Both the position numbers and the translations under genes were made by a program. Positions 28,330 through 36,616 of a stretch of 64,000 nucleotides of DNA are shown here, one piece after another. A model generated the notes under the pieces. It made no database searches and had not been told where the DNA came from. It worked only from the letters and a program-made list of their open reading frames with translations. This DNA comes from an uncultured Actinomycetes bacterium (GTDB lineage: Bacteria > Actinomycetota > Actinomycetes > Nanopelagicales > Nanopelagicaceae): the NCBI GenBank assembly GCA_937888825.1, contig CALBFE010000016.1:41292-105291 (forward strand), in the 5' to 3' direction. Within the stretch, counting starts at the first letter, position 1; every line of letters begins with the position of its first letter.

Positions 28330-29571
28330 ATGAAATCTTGGCCTTTAGTTGCAGTTCCACAACTAAACAAATCCTTCAATTTTCCTCAGATTTCACTCAC
28401 TAATACTAAAACACTAAAAAAGGAACTGGTTACCAAAAAAGATCTCTATCGCATGTATGTCTGTGGCATCACACCATATGACGCCACCCATCTTGGCCAC
28501 GCATCTACATATTTAACTTTTGACCTGATCAATCGCTATTTACGTGCAAGTGGTTCAGAAGTTGTTTATGTCCAAAATATTACAGATATTGATGATCCAT
28601 TACTTGAACGGGCCACACGAGATAATTTAGATTGGGAAGATCTAGCGACTTCACAGATTGATCTTTTCAGAGGCGATATGGTGAATTTGCGGGTAATTCC
28701 ACCCGCTCACTACATCGGAGCAGTGGAAGCTATAGATCTAGTCAGTGAAGCGGTCACAGCTCTACAAGCCGCTGGATCGATCTATGCAATTGAACAGGAT
28801 CTGTTTTTTAAGAATTATTCATCGCCTGACTTTGGCTCTCTTTCACATCTTGATAAAGAAACGATGAAAGATATCTTTTCCCAGCGTGGTGGAAACCCAA
28901 CTCTGGCTGGAAAGATTGATCCGTTGGATTGTTTGGTGTGGATGGCAAAGCGTGAGAATGAACCCGGTTGGCCCTCAATTCATGGAGTTGGACGACCAGG
29001 TTGGCACATCGAGTGCACAGCAATCGCCTTGAAATATTTAGCCCCGATTCAATCAGATCCAACTTGCATCGACATTCAAGGTGGTGGAAGTGATTTGATC
29101 TTCCCGCACCATGAAATGTGCGCTTCACAAGCCAAAGTGTTAACAGGTAAAGATCTCGCATCGACCTATGTTCATGCAGCGATGATTGGCCTTGACGGTG
29201 AAAAGATGAGTAAGAGTAAGGGGAATTTGGTTTTTGTATCAAAGCTCATTAACTCTGGCACAGATCCCATGGCTATTCGCTTTGCTTTAATGTCAGAGCA
29301 TTATCGATTAGATCGAATGTGGACCGATGAGCTGCTGGAAAGTGCAACAAAGCGGGTTGCGAATATACGAAAGGCCTTTACTTCAGCCGAAGTTGCACCA
29401 ACAAAGCCAGTAATCGAGAAGATGATTCTGGCCTTGAGCAATGACTTAGACACACCAACTGCTCTAGCCCACCTCGACAAGTGGGCATTAGATTCAATAA
29501 GCGGGGTGAGCGGTGGGGAGGCCAAGGAGCTGGCTACAGCGTTAGATGCACTACTAGGTTTAGTGCTTTAA
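28330..29571 (+). CDS. mshC: cysteine:GlcN-Ins ligase MshC (mycothiol synthesis)
   Basis: ATP-dependent ligation of cysteine to glucosaminyl-inositol, the penultimate mycothiol step. It is a cysteinyl-tRNA synthetase relative of 413 residues that lacks the C-terminal anticodon-binding part. Visible motifs are YVCGITPYDATHLGHA (zinc Cys and HxGH), the zinc ligands GWHIECTA and HHEMC, and the activation loop KMSKSKGNLV. The wording of these motifs and the DUF3090/SCO1664/PAC2 neighbourhood separate it from CysS. The stop shares TTAA with the convergent PAC2 gene. Confidence 0.93.
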   Translation: MKSWPLVAVPQLNKSFNFPQISLTNTKTLKKELVTKKDLYRMYVCGITPYDATHLGHASTYLTFDLINRYLRASGSEVVYVQNITDIDDPLLERATRDNLDWEDLATSQIDLFRGDMVNLRVIPPAHYIGAVEAIDLVSEAVTALQAAGSIYAIEQDLFFKNYSSPDFGSLSHLDKETMKDIFSQRGGNPTLAGKIDPLDCLVWMAKRENEPGWPSIHGVGRPGWHIECTAIALKYLAPIQSDPTCIDIQGGGSDLIFPHHEMCASQAKVLTGKDLASTYVHAAMIGLDGEKMSKSKGNLVFVSKLINSGTDPMAIRFALMSEHYRLDRMWTDELLESATKRVANIRKAFTSAEVAPTKPVIEKMILALSNDLDTPTALAHLDKWALDSISGVSGGEAKELATALDALLGLVL

Positions 29572-30431
29572 TCTTTAGTTCTGCGCCTTAAATATCGCTC
29601 AAACTCTTTTGCTATTGAATCTCCAGACACATCAGGAAGCTCAGCAGCATCTTTAGAATCCTCTAACGCTTTCACATACTCAGCAACATCATTATCTTCC
29701 TTTGCCATTTCAGTAACATCTTTTTCCCATTCATCAGCAGCTTCAGCTAGATCTGCAGGCGGGATAGATATTTCTAAGAAATCTTCAAGAGAGTTAACAA
29801 GTGAGAGTGTGGCTTTGGGTGAAGGTGAATTGGATGCATAGTGGGGGATAGCAGCCCAAAGTGAGACTGCATCAATTCCTCGTCGCATACATCCATCACC
29901 AATAATTCCTAGGATTCCGGTTGGTCCTTCATAACTAGATACCTCAACGCCAAGACGTGTCGCTAAATCTGGATGCGCACTGCTTCCACTCACTGAAATA
30001 GGGCGTGAATGTGGAACATCGGCCAACATCGATCCCAGAGTGACAATCAAAGAGACTTCTAGGTCATCGGCCAAGTCAAGAAGTTCACGTGTGAAACTCT
30101 TCCAACGCATGGAGGGTTCAGTACCTTTCACAACGACTAAATCGCGGTCATAATCAGGCAGAACAACTCCAAAGATCTCAGTTGTTGGCCAAGTGATATT
30201 ACGTATTTGTGAATCATCTACATAGATATGTGGCCGATTTACTTGAAAATCATAAAACTCTTCCGATTCAATATCTGCAATGAGCTCTGGAACTACATCG
30301 TTAGGTTCATTTTGCCAAGCAGAAAGTAGATGCTCTATGGCACCTGTTGCGGCTTCGCCAGCGTCATTCCATCCAGAAAATGCCATCACCATAATCGGGT
30401 TACGAAGGGCTGGGATGTGGTGTATCTCCAT
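29568..30431 (-). CDS. PAC2 family protein
   Basis: Protein with the fold of the eukaryotic proteasome-assembly chaperone PAC2, widespread in actinobacteria and without an assigned role. I use ATG 30431 (MEIHHIPALRNPIMVMAFSG), giving 287 residues; the track start at 30590 would overlap the promoter of the divergent gene. The conserved GWNDAGEAATGA segment follows. The C-terminal ~70 residues are acidic. A TAAGGT lies eight bases before the chosen start. No proteasome genes are present in this window. Confidence 0.85.
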   Translation of the reverse strand: MEIHHIPALRNPIMVMAFSGWNDAGEAATGAIEHLLSAWQNEPNDVVPELIADIESEEFYDFQVNRPHIYVDDSQIRNITWPTTEIFGVVLPDYDRDLVVVKGTEPSMRWKSFTRELLDLADDLEVSLIVTLGSMLADVPHSRPISVSGSSAHPDLATRLGVEVSSYEGPTGILGIIGDGCMRRGIDAVSLWAAIPHYASNSPSPKATLSLVNSLEDFLEISIPPADLAEAADEWEKDVTEMAKEDNDVAEYVKALEDSKDAAELPDVSGDSIAKEFERYLRRRTKD

Positions 30432-30492
30432 AGGACTAAACCTTAGGGTAATCTTGCGGGCTTGTGCTAGATATAAATCTTTGAGGAGACAA

Positions 30493-31164
30493 GTGAAGGT
30501 TTTTTTTGACGCAGTCTTCTTTGATATGGATGGCTTACTGGTTGATTCTGAACCCGAGTGGCTCAAATCTGAGAGGGAAATTACAGCCATATATGGATAT
30601 CAATGGCTACCTGAGGACCAGGTGGCCTGCTTGGGTGGGCCGCTCTCTCGCGTTGGCGACTATATGCATCAGAAATGCAACCAGGCACAGACACCCCAGT
30701 TCTTCACGGACAAACTCATAGAAGTGCAATCGGCAAAGATGCGATCACACTCCCCTTTTATGCCGGGGGCTTTTGAGCTGGTTAAGGAGCTCCAACTCGC
30801 TGGGGTTAAAACAGGGTTAGTCTCAGCAAGTCCACGAATCATCGTTGATGCGGTATTGGACAATGTTGGAACAGATCTCTTTCCTTTTTCTATTTCAAGT
30901 GATGACGTCACAAATACAAAGCCCCACCCAGATGCTTATCTCAAAGCCGCGCAGTTAACGAATAGTGATATCGCAAATTGTTTAGTATTTGAAGATTCAT
31001 TAACTGGTGCTGGCGCCGCTACGAGCAGTGGTGCATGGCTTGTGGCTGTCCCTCACTTAGTTCAAGTGGAAGAATCTGCACGTGTGCGAGTCATTAAATC
31101 CCTTGAGCAGCTTGACTTTGCAAAGTTACAATCTCTGCATACGGATTTTTCAGCAAAGATTTAG
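30493..31164 (+). CDS. HAD superfamily hydrolase (beta-phosphoglucomutase-like)
   Basis: 223-residue phosphatase/phosphomutase with nucleophile motif FFDMDGLLVDSEPEW, threonine/serine motif GLVSASPR and metal site VFEDSLTGAGAA with preceding KPHPDAY. The start is taken as GTG 30493 because GAGGAG lies five bases upstream; the track start at 30280 is inside the divergent PAC2 gene. Substrate unknown. It converges on the RecB-like nuclease with a 4-base overlap. Confidence 0.9.
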   Translation: MKVFFDAVFFDMDGLLVDSEPEWLKSEREITAIYGYQWLPEDQVACLGGPLSRVGDYMHQKCNQAQTPQFFTDKLIEVQSAKMRSHSPFMPGAFELVKELQLAGVKTGLVSASPRIIVDAVLDNVGTDLFPFSISSDDVTNTKPHPDAYLKAAQLTNSDIANCLVFEDSLTGAGAATSSGAWLVAVPHLVQVEESARVRVIKSLEQLDFAKLQSLHTDFSAKI

Positions 31165-31934
31165 CTCGTGTGAGCAGGACAGATACTTTTGAAAAAGCAC
31201 CAATCGCATAAACGACTTGGTTTAGGTGGCCAGTAATCCTTTTCAATTGAGGCGAAGATATCGCTGGCGACGCGCTTGAGTACTTTTTCAGTTGCTGCTA
31301 GATCAGTCAATGTCGGTGTGCTCTTTACTACTTTCCCGTCGCCCAAATAAATGAGTTGCAGTAGACGTGGAAGTACATTGTGAGTCTTAAAATAAAGGAG
31401 TGCGTAAACGCGCAGTTGGAAGAGGGCTTTCTCTTCCCATCCTGGCTTGGGGGCTTTTCCAGTTTTGTAATCCACAATGCGCACTTCACCTGTTGGCGCA
31501 ACATCTAGACGATCTACATAACCATGCAGATAAATCTCATCTGAGAAATCATTTTCGAGGTGTAATTCACGGTGCGTTGCTTCAAAGCTTTGTGGATCTT
31601 CTAAGGTGAAGTAGGTGCGCAAGAGTGATTCTGCTCGATCAAACCATTCCTTCTCATTGGTAACCATTTCCATCAGCTCTGGTTTTTCGGCCATTTGTGC
31701 TTGCCAACGTGAGGGCAAAAGCTCAATTGCACTCTGCGGCGTTCTATCTGCCGGAGCATTTTCAAAAAGATCGTGCAAAACTGTGTGAACTAATGTTCCC
31801 CGCTCAGCATCCAGTGAAGGCGGTTGCGGCAGCTGATCGATGACACGGTATTTATAGAGTTGAGGACAGTTCTCAAACTCACTTACCCGACTAGGGGATA
31901 GGCGCAGTGGTTGGTTACTCACGTACGGCAACAT
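31161..31934 (-). CDS. RecB-family PD-(D/E)XK nuclease
   Basis: 257-residue stand-alone nuclease domain similar to the exonuclease part of RecB/AddB/Cas4. It opens RLSPSRVSEFENCPQLYKYR, with active-site motifs LHGYVDRLDV and VRIVDYKTGK, and a C-terminal cysteine pair (CDWCFFKSIC) with an earlier Cys in NCPQ that could hold an Fe-S cluster. It is conserved beside trmI in actinobacteria, so a repair or housekeeping role is likelier than defence. Confidence 0.87.
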   Translation of the reverse strand: MLPYVSNQPLRLSPSRVSEFENCPQLYKYRVIDQLPQPPSLDAERGTLVHTVLHDLFENAPADRTPQSAIELLPSRWQAQMAEKPELMEMVTNEKEWFDRAESLLRTYFTLEDPQSFEATHRELHLENDFSDEIYLHGYVDRLDVAPTGEVRIVDYKTGKAPKPGWEEKALFQLRVYALLYFKTHNVLPRLLQLIYLGDGKVVKSTPTLTDLAATEKVLKRVASDIFASIEKDYWPPKPSRLCDWCFFKSICPAHTS

Positions 31935-31961
31935 ACCCGCACTTACTACACATATTTGACC

Positions 31962-31967
31962 TAAGAT
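31962..31967 (+). promoter_or_regulatory. -10 element TAAGAT of trmI-pafBC
   Basis: TAAGAT is six bases before GTG 31974, predicting a leaderless message beginning with GTG. Confidence 0.5.
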
Positions 31968-31973
31968 GCTCCC

Positions 31974-32825
31974 GTGTCGAATCTAGGTTTCTTTGCTGCG
32001 GGTGATCGCATTCAACTCACCGACCCCAAAGGAAAGCTCTATAGCTTCACGATAGTTCCAGGCAAGGAATGGCACACACACAAAGGCTGGATTACCCATG
32101 ATGATCTCATTGGGATGCCTGAAGGTTCAGTTGTGAGCACGACTGCTGGTTTGAAGTTCACGGCCTTTAAGCCACTGCTGGCTGACTATGTATTAACAAT
32201 GCCACGCGGTGCAACGATTGTTTATCCAAAAGATGCCGCGATGATTATTGGATTAGCCGATATCTATCCAGGAGCACGAGTGCTTGAAGCTGGAGTTGGT
32301 AGCGGTGCTCTCACTATTTCATTGTTAAGAGCTGCTGGTGAAAAGGGATACCTTCATTCAGTTGAGCGAAGAGCTGATTTTGCAGAAAATGCTCGTTCCA
32401 ATGTTGATGCATATTTCGAAGCTCCACCTAGTAATTGGAAATTAACTGTGGGGGACTTGCAGGATCAAACCTTTGATAGTGAGTTTGATCGGGTTATTTT
32501 AGACATGCTGGCTCCATGGGAGTGCGTTGATATCGCTGCCCGTGCTTTGCGTCCAGGCGGTGTCTTTATGTCATATGTCGCAACTACCACACAGTTATCT
32601 GCCACCGCTGAAGCAATAAAGGAAGATGGTCGATTCACCGAGCCTGAGAGCAGTGAAACTTTGGTTCGTGGATGGCACCATGAAGGTTTAGCAGTTCGTC
32701 CGCAACAGCGAATGATTGGGCATACGGGATTTTTGATTCAAAGTCGCCGCATGGCCCCTGGCGTTGAAGTGTTGGCTCGTCGTCGCAGGCCATCAAAAGG
32801 TGCATACGGTGTCGCGGAAGAGTGA
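31974..32825 (+). CDS. trmI: tRNA (adenine-58-N1) methyltransferase
   Basis: SAM-dependent m1A58 methylation in the tRNA T-loop. The 283-residue protein has the SAM site ARVLEAGVGSGALTISLLRA, ILDMLAPWE (the catalytic-pocket Asp) and the C-terminal RMIGHTGFL. It starts at GTG 31974. Its last 17 bases overlap pafB. In other actinobacteria the proteasome/Pup genes lie close downstream of this gene. Confidence 0.94.
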   Translation: MSNLGFFAAGDRIQLTDPKGKLYSFTIVPGKEWHTHKGWITHDDLIGMPEGSVVSTTAGLKFTAFKPLLADYVLTMPRGATIVYPKDAAMIIGLADIYPGARVLEAGVGSGALTISLLRAAGEKGYLHSVERRADFAENARSNVDAYFEAPPSNWKLTVGDLQDQTFDSEFDRVILDMLAPWECVDIAARALRPGGVFMSYVATTTQLSATAEAIKEDGRFTEPESSETLVRGWHHEGLAVRPQQRMIGHTGFLIQSRRMAPGVEVLARRRRPSKGAYGVAEE

Positions 32826-33750
32826 GCGTTTAGTAAATCTAACAATCGCCCTGCTTGCTACGAAGAGATACCTGACTAAAACAGAGATTTACAACTCAGT
32901 TGAAGGTTATGAGGGTACTCCGGAGACAAAAGAGAGAATGTTTGAACGCGATAAAGATGATCTACGTTCACTTGGAATTGAAATTGAAGTGGGTAGTTTT
33001 GATCCATTGTTTAATGATGAAGCCGGCTACAAGATCAAACAAGAAAAGTATCAGTTTGAACTGGGTGACATCTCATCTATTGAGGTTTCACTTCTGTCTT
33101 TAGCAGCCCAAGCTTGGCAAGAAGCATCATTTGGTGATGTAGCGCAAAGAGTGCTTTTGAAGCTTCGTTCTATTGGTATCCCCAGTGATGAGCTATCCAT
33201 TCCCGCAACTGTTCATAAACTCAATGACGGTGGACAGGATCTGTCTCTGATTACAAAAGCGATAGCGCAAAGTCAGCTTCTAGCTTTTGCTTATCTGGAT
33301 TCGAGCTTGAAGATCAATATGAGAAGCGTTGTTCCGATTGCTCTATCTACTCGCAATGGCTTGTGGTACTTGTCGGGTGTAGATCAAGAGATTCAAGAGA
33401 TACGAACCTTTCGAGTAGATCGAATAAGTAGCGCAATAACAGCCAGTGAGGGACCAAGTGATTTTGAAACTCCAACTGGATTTGATCCAAGCAAAGCTCT
33501 TTCAGATTCACCGACGCATGATTTTGCTTTGATTGATGTCCGTGTGGGTAAAGCGTCCTCCCTTCGCGCTTTGGCAATCTCGACACAATCATTGGGGGAG
33601 TGGGATCAAATCAAGATTCCAATTTTAAGCCTAGATTCGCTCTGTTCTATAGTTTTGTGGCATGGCCCTGATGCTTTCGTTCAGGAACCAGCAGAGTTAA
33701 GAGATCTTGTCGTTGAGCATCTTGTAGCCTTAGTGGAAAATCATGGTTAG
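32809..33750 (+). CDS. pafB: PafB, WYL-domain transcriptional regulator
   Basis: Partner of PafC in the mycobacterial-type DNA-damage response activator. The 313-residue protein has an N-terminal winged helix (SERLVNLTIALLATKRYLTK) and a central WYL domain (LWYLSGVDQEIQEIRTFRVD). The track start at 32764 is deep in trmI; GTG 32809 gives the usual N-terminus. It overlaps pafC by 8 bases. PafBC is named for the proteasome accessory locus, but no pafA, prcBA, pup, dop or mpa gene is adjacent. Confidence 0.9.
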   Translation: MSRKSERLVNLTIALLATKRYLTKTEIYNSVEGYEGTPETKERMFERDKDDLRSLGIEIEVGSFDPLFNDEAGYKIKQEKYQFELGDISSIEVSLLSLAAQAWQEASFGDVAQRVLLKLRSIGIPSDELSIPATVHKLNDGGQDLSLITKAIAQSQLLAFAYLDSSLKINMRSVVPIALSTRNGLWYLSGVDQEIQEIRTFRVDRISSAITASEGPSDFETPTGFDPSKALSDSPTHDFALIDVRVGKASSLRALAISTQSLGEWDQIKIPILSLDSLCSIVLWHGPDAFVQEPAELRDLVVEHLVALVENHG

Positions 33751-34660
33751 AAAATTTTCGGCACCGCTTGAGCGCACAGCGCGACTTTTAGATCTTGTTC
33801 CATATATCAGTTCTCATCAAGGGATCTCATTAAAAGAGCTTTCAAAGGTCTTTAAAGTGGAGCAAACTCAGATGACTAGTGACCTAACGACGCTGTGGAT
33901 GTGCGGGCTCCCTGGCTATACACCTCTGGAACTCATGGATTTAGATTTTGAATCTGGTTTTGTAACTATTCACAATGCGGAAACCTTATCGAAGCCTCGC
34001 TCCATTACCTTTGATGAAGGGGTCGCTCTTGTTCTTGGTTTAGATTTACTACGTTCAGCTCTGTCACCCGAGAGGAGCGATCTCTTGGACAGAATCGATC
34101 TCTTGTCGCAACGTCTAGCTGGATTGATTAAACTTCCGTCGGCATTATCTGCAACTTCGGTTGTCAATCAAGAAGTCTCGGCAGCAATTACTGATGCGTT
34201 GAAATCGAGAATGGGCCTTGAAATCACTTACCATTCTCTTTACCGCGATGAACTCAGTACCCGAATTATTCTTCCCATCGAAATTGTTGAAACCGACGGT
34301 CAGCTTTATCTCAGTTCCTACTGTTACACAGCCTCAGACTTTAGAGAGTTCCGTATCGACCGAATTCAAGGCGCAAGCGTCCAAGCGGGTCTACAAGAGA
34401 TTCCGAAGAATTCTGCCCAGCAATTAAGTTATACCTGCACAATCAAGGTCCTAACTCCAACTCGTGCTATAGCTGAACGGTTCAAACAAAGTGAACTTCA
34501 AGTTAACACTGCCTTTGATTTTAAAACTTACTCATTCCAGTGGATTGAGCGCTCCATCATGGCCTCTGGAAGAACAGTCTGCTTGCAGTCACCCCCTGAT
34601 GTTAGAAAATCAGTAGCAGTAATGGCTCAAACGATGCTGGATCGATACAAAGCTCGCTGA
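33743..34660 (+). CDS. pafC: PafC, WYL-domain transcriptional regulator
   Basis: Second subunit of the PafBC activator. It has 305 residues with an N-terminal helix-turn-helix (LERTARLLDLVPYISSHQGI) and a WYL-like domain (LYLSSYCYTASDFREFRIDR). It overlaps pafB by 8 bases, consistent with equal production of the two subunits. It is followed 67 bases later by tatA. Confidence 0.9.
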   Translation: MVRKFSAPLERTARLLDLVPYISSHQGISLKELSKVFKVEQTQMTSDLTTLWMCGLPGYTPLELMDLDFESGFVTIHNAETLSKPRSITFDEGVALVLGLDLLRSALSPERSDLLDRIDLLSQRLAGLIKLPSALSATSVVNQEVSAAITDALKSRMGLEITYHSLYRDELSTRIILPIEIVETDGQLYLSSYCYTASDFREFRIDRIQGASVQAGLQEIPKNSAQQLSYTCTIKVLTPTRAIAERFKQSELQVNTAFDFKTYSFQWIERSIMASGRTVCLQSPPDVRKSVAVMAQTMLDRYKAR

Positions 34661-34727
34661 AATCGCCTACCCATTCAAAGGAATCTGATGTAACCTAGAG
34701 CCAAATATTAGCCAAGGAGTTAACGTT

Positions 34728-34910
34728 ATGAATTTGGGTCCAAGAGAGATCGTCGTCCTTCTCATTGTTGTACTTGTTTTGTTCGGCGCGAAGCGTTTGC
34801 CGGATTCAGCCCGCTCACTTGGTCGCTCCATGCGCATTTTCAAGAGCGAAATGAAGGAAATGAAAGCTGATGACGGCGTGATCGAAGAAGACGGCAAAAC
34901 CGAGAAGTAG
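34728..34910 (+). CDS. tatA: Sec-independent translocase subunit TatA
   Basis: Pore-forming component of the twin-arginine export system. The 60-residue protein has one N-terminal membrane helix ([20 protein letters not shown]), the conserved FGxKRLPD hinge, an amphipathic helix ([14 protein letters not shown]) and an acidic tail. AAGGAG lies nine bases before the ATG, so this gene has a leader. TAACCT at 34692-34697 is a possible -10. tatC follows 4 bases later. Confidence 0.95.
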   Translation: MNLGPREIVVLLIVVLVLFGAKRLPDSARSLGRSMRIFKSEMKEMKADDGVIEEDGKTEK

Positions 34911-34914
34911 ATAA

Positions 34915-35730
34915 ATGGCATCTGTTAATGAAGCACGGATGCCCCTTCTAGATCACTTACGCGAATTTCGAAAACGAGTTCTTCGTTCTGCGATTGCAGT
35001 GTTGGTTGCATTTGGCGGAGGGTGGTATTTCTACGATCCAATCATTGTCACCTTAGCTAAACCAGTGTGCGACTTAAAAGCTGCCCAGCAATCTGGTGCA
35101 GCTAGTTGTGGTGCTCTCTACATCAGCGGTGTTCTTGGTCCACTTGATTTACAGATTAAGGTCGCACTGCTAACAGGCATTATTGTCTCGGCACCTTTTT
35201 GGCTTTACCAACTTTGGGCCTTTATTGCCCCTGCGCTCCATAGAAAAGAAAGACGCACGAGTGTTCTCTTCGTTGCAGCGGCAACCCCATTTTTCGCGAT
35301 GGGTGCCACGCTAGGTTATTTCATTCTTCCTGTTGCAATTAAAGCTCTTTTCGGATTCACTCCCAATTCAATTAGCAACTTGGTTAGGTTTGACGATTAT
35401 TTAGATTTCGTTCTCAGAGTCATTCTCTTTGTGGGACTTGCTTTCGAACTACCAATATTCCTTCTGACATTTAATTTAATTGGATTTCTCCGCGGCAAAA
35501 CAATTTTGAAACCATGGAGAATTTGGATTTTCATAATATTCTTCTTTGTTGCAGCACTATCACCGACAGCAGATCCCTTAAGCATGGTTCTCTTATCTGG
35601 ACCCTTGATTCTTTTCTACTTTATGGCTGGATTAATTGCCGTACTAGTCGATCGGCGACGTGATAAGAAAGCGGTTTCCGTCGAAACGGGTAGTCCTGCC
35701 ATTGACGCACCAACATCCATTAAGGAATAG
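34915..35730 (+). CDS. tatC: Sec-independent translocase subunit TatC
   Basis: Receptor for twin-arginine signal peptides. It has 271 residues with six membrane segments, the N-terminal MPLLDHLREFRKRVLRS motif and the cytoplasmic FELPIFLLTFNLIGFL region. The C-terminus is a short charged tail (DRRRDKKAVSV). The order pafB-pafC-tatA-tatC-(...)-helY is shared with mycobacteria. Confidence 0.96.
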   Translation: MASVNEARMPLLDHLREFRKRVLRSAIAVLVAFGGGWYFYDPIIVTLAKPVCDLKAAQQSGAASCGALYISGVLGPLDLQIKVALLTGIIVSAPFWLYQLWAFIAPALHRKERRTSVLFVAAATPFFAMGATLGYFILPVAIKALFGFTPNSISNLVRFDDYLDFVLRVILFVGLAFELPIFLLTFNLIGFLRGKTILKPWRIWIFIIFFFVAALSPTADPLSMVLLSGPLILFYFMAGLIAVLVDRRRDKKAVSVETGSPAIDAPTSIKE

Positions 35731-35734
35731 CCGA

Positions 35735-35740
35735 TAGGGT
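35735..35740 (+). promoter_or_regulatory. -10 element TAGGGT of the lipid kinase gene
   Basis: TAGGGT is six bases before ATG 35747. Confidence 0.5.
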
Positions 35741-35746
35741 CTTCCC

Positions 35747-36616
35747 ATGTGGGCCGTAGTTATCAATCCAGTTTCTGGCCAAGGCAAAGGTGCTCGAATC
35801 GGAACCCATGTTGCCGGTTATCTCAATAGCCGTGGGATTAAATATGAAATCATTATTGGGCGCAACGGCATAGACCAGGCAGATTTGCTTCAAAGATTCC
35901 TTGATCGCAATCCAGAGTGCAGTGGTGTTATAGCAGTGGGTGGAGATGGGCTACTTCATCTAGTTCTACAAAAAATCACTCCAGCACAAGTGCCGTTAGC
36001 TTTGATTCCTGCAGGTACAGGAAATGATTTCGTTCGAACTTTGGGTTGGTTACCTGATGATGTCGATGCGATTCTTGAAGCAACCTTGTCTAAGAAAGCG
36101 CGTTCTGTGGACCTAGGTTTAGTAGATGGGGAGTGGTTCGCAGCTATTTTATCTACAGGCTTTGATTCCATAGTAAATGAAAAGGCCAACACGATGTCAT
36201 GGCCAAAGGGGCCAAACAAATACAACGTAGCTATTGCCATTGAACTTCCTAGATTTGCCCCTCGTCATTACGAAATCGTTCTCGATGATCGAACGATCTC
36301 TACACAGGCGATGCTCATAGCGGTTGCCAATGGTCGCTCCTACGGTGGTGGAATGTTGGTTTGTCCTCAGGCAGAGATAACCGATGGTTATTTTGACGTA
36401 ATGGTTCTGCATCCCGTCTCGAAATTGGAGTTTATAAAGGTTTTTCCAAGAGTTTTCAAAGGAACGCACATCACGCATCCAGCAGTTGAAATCGTGCGTA
36501 GTAAGAGCGTGAAAATCACAGCCGATGCAGTGGCATATGCCGATGGGGAACGTGTAGGTCAACTACCAGTCAGCGCTCAATGTATGCCAGGTGCTCTAAT
36601 GACGTGGATGCCATGA
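35747..36616 (+). CDS. diacylglycerol/lipid kinase-like protein (DAGK catalytic domain)
   Basis: 289-residue member of the DgkB/YegS lipid kinase family. N-terminal nucleotide-binding part: VINPVSGQGKG and AVGGDGLLHLVLQ, where the usual GGDGT has Leu in place of Thr, then PAGTGNDFVRTLG. The C-terminal beta-rich part has the DGYFDV motif. Lipid substrate unknown. It overlaps helY by 4 bases (ATGA). Confidence 0.88.
   Translation: MWAVVINPVSGQGKGARIGTHVAGYLNSRGIKYEIIIGRNGIDQADLLQRFLDRNPECSGVIAVGGDGLLHLVLQKITPAQVPLALIPAGTGNDFVRTLGWLPDDVDAILEATLSKKARSVDLGLVDGEWFAAILSTGFDSIVNEKANTMSWPKGPNKYNVAIAIELPRFAPRHYEIVLDDRTISTQAMLIAVANGRSYGGGMLVCPQAEITDGYFDVMVLHPVSKLEFIKVFPRVFKGTHITHPAVEIVRSKSVKITADAVAYADGERVGQLPVSAQCMPGALMTWMP

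Noticed and set aside
30432-30590. Longer N-terminus of the PAC2 protein in the track
   Set aside because: It would overlap the start region of the divergent HAD gene; the extra residues are Ser/Lys-rich and the family begins at the MEIHHIP segment.
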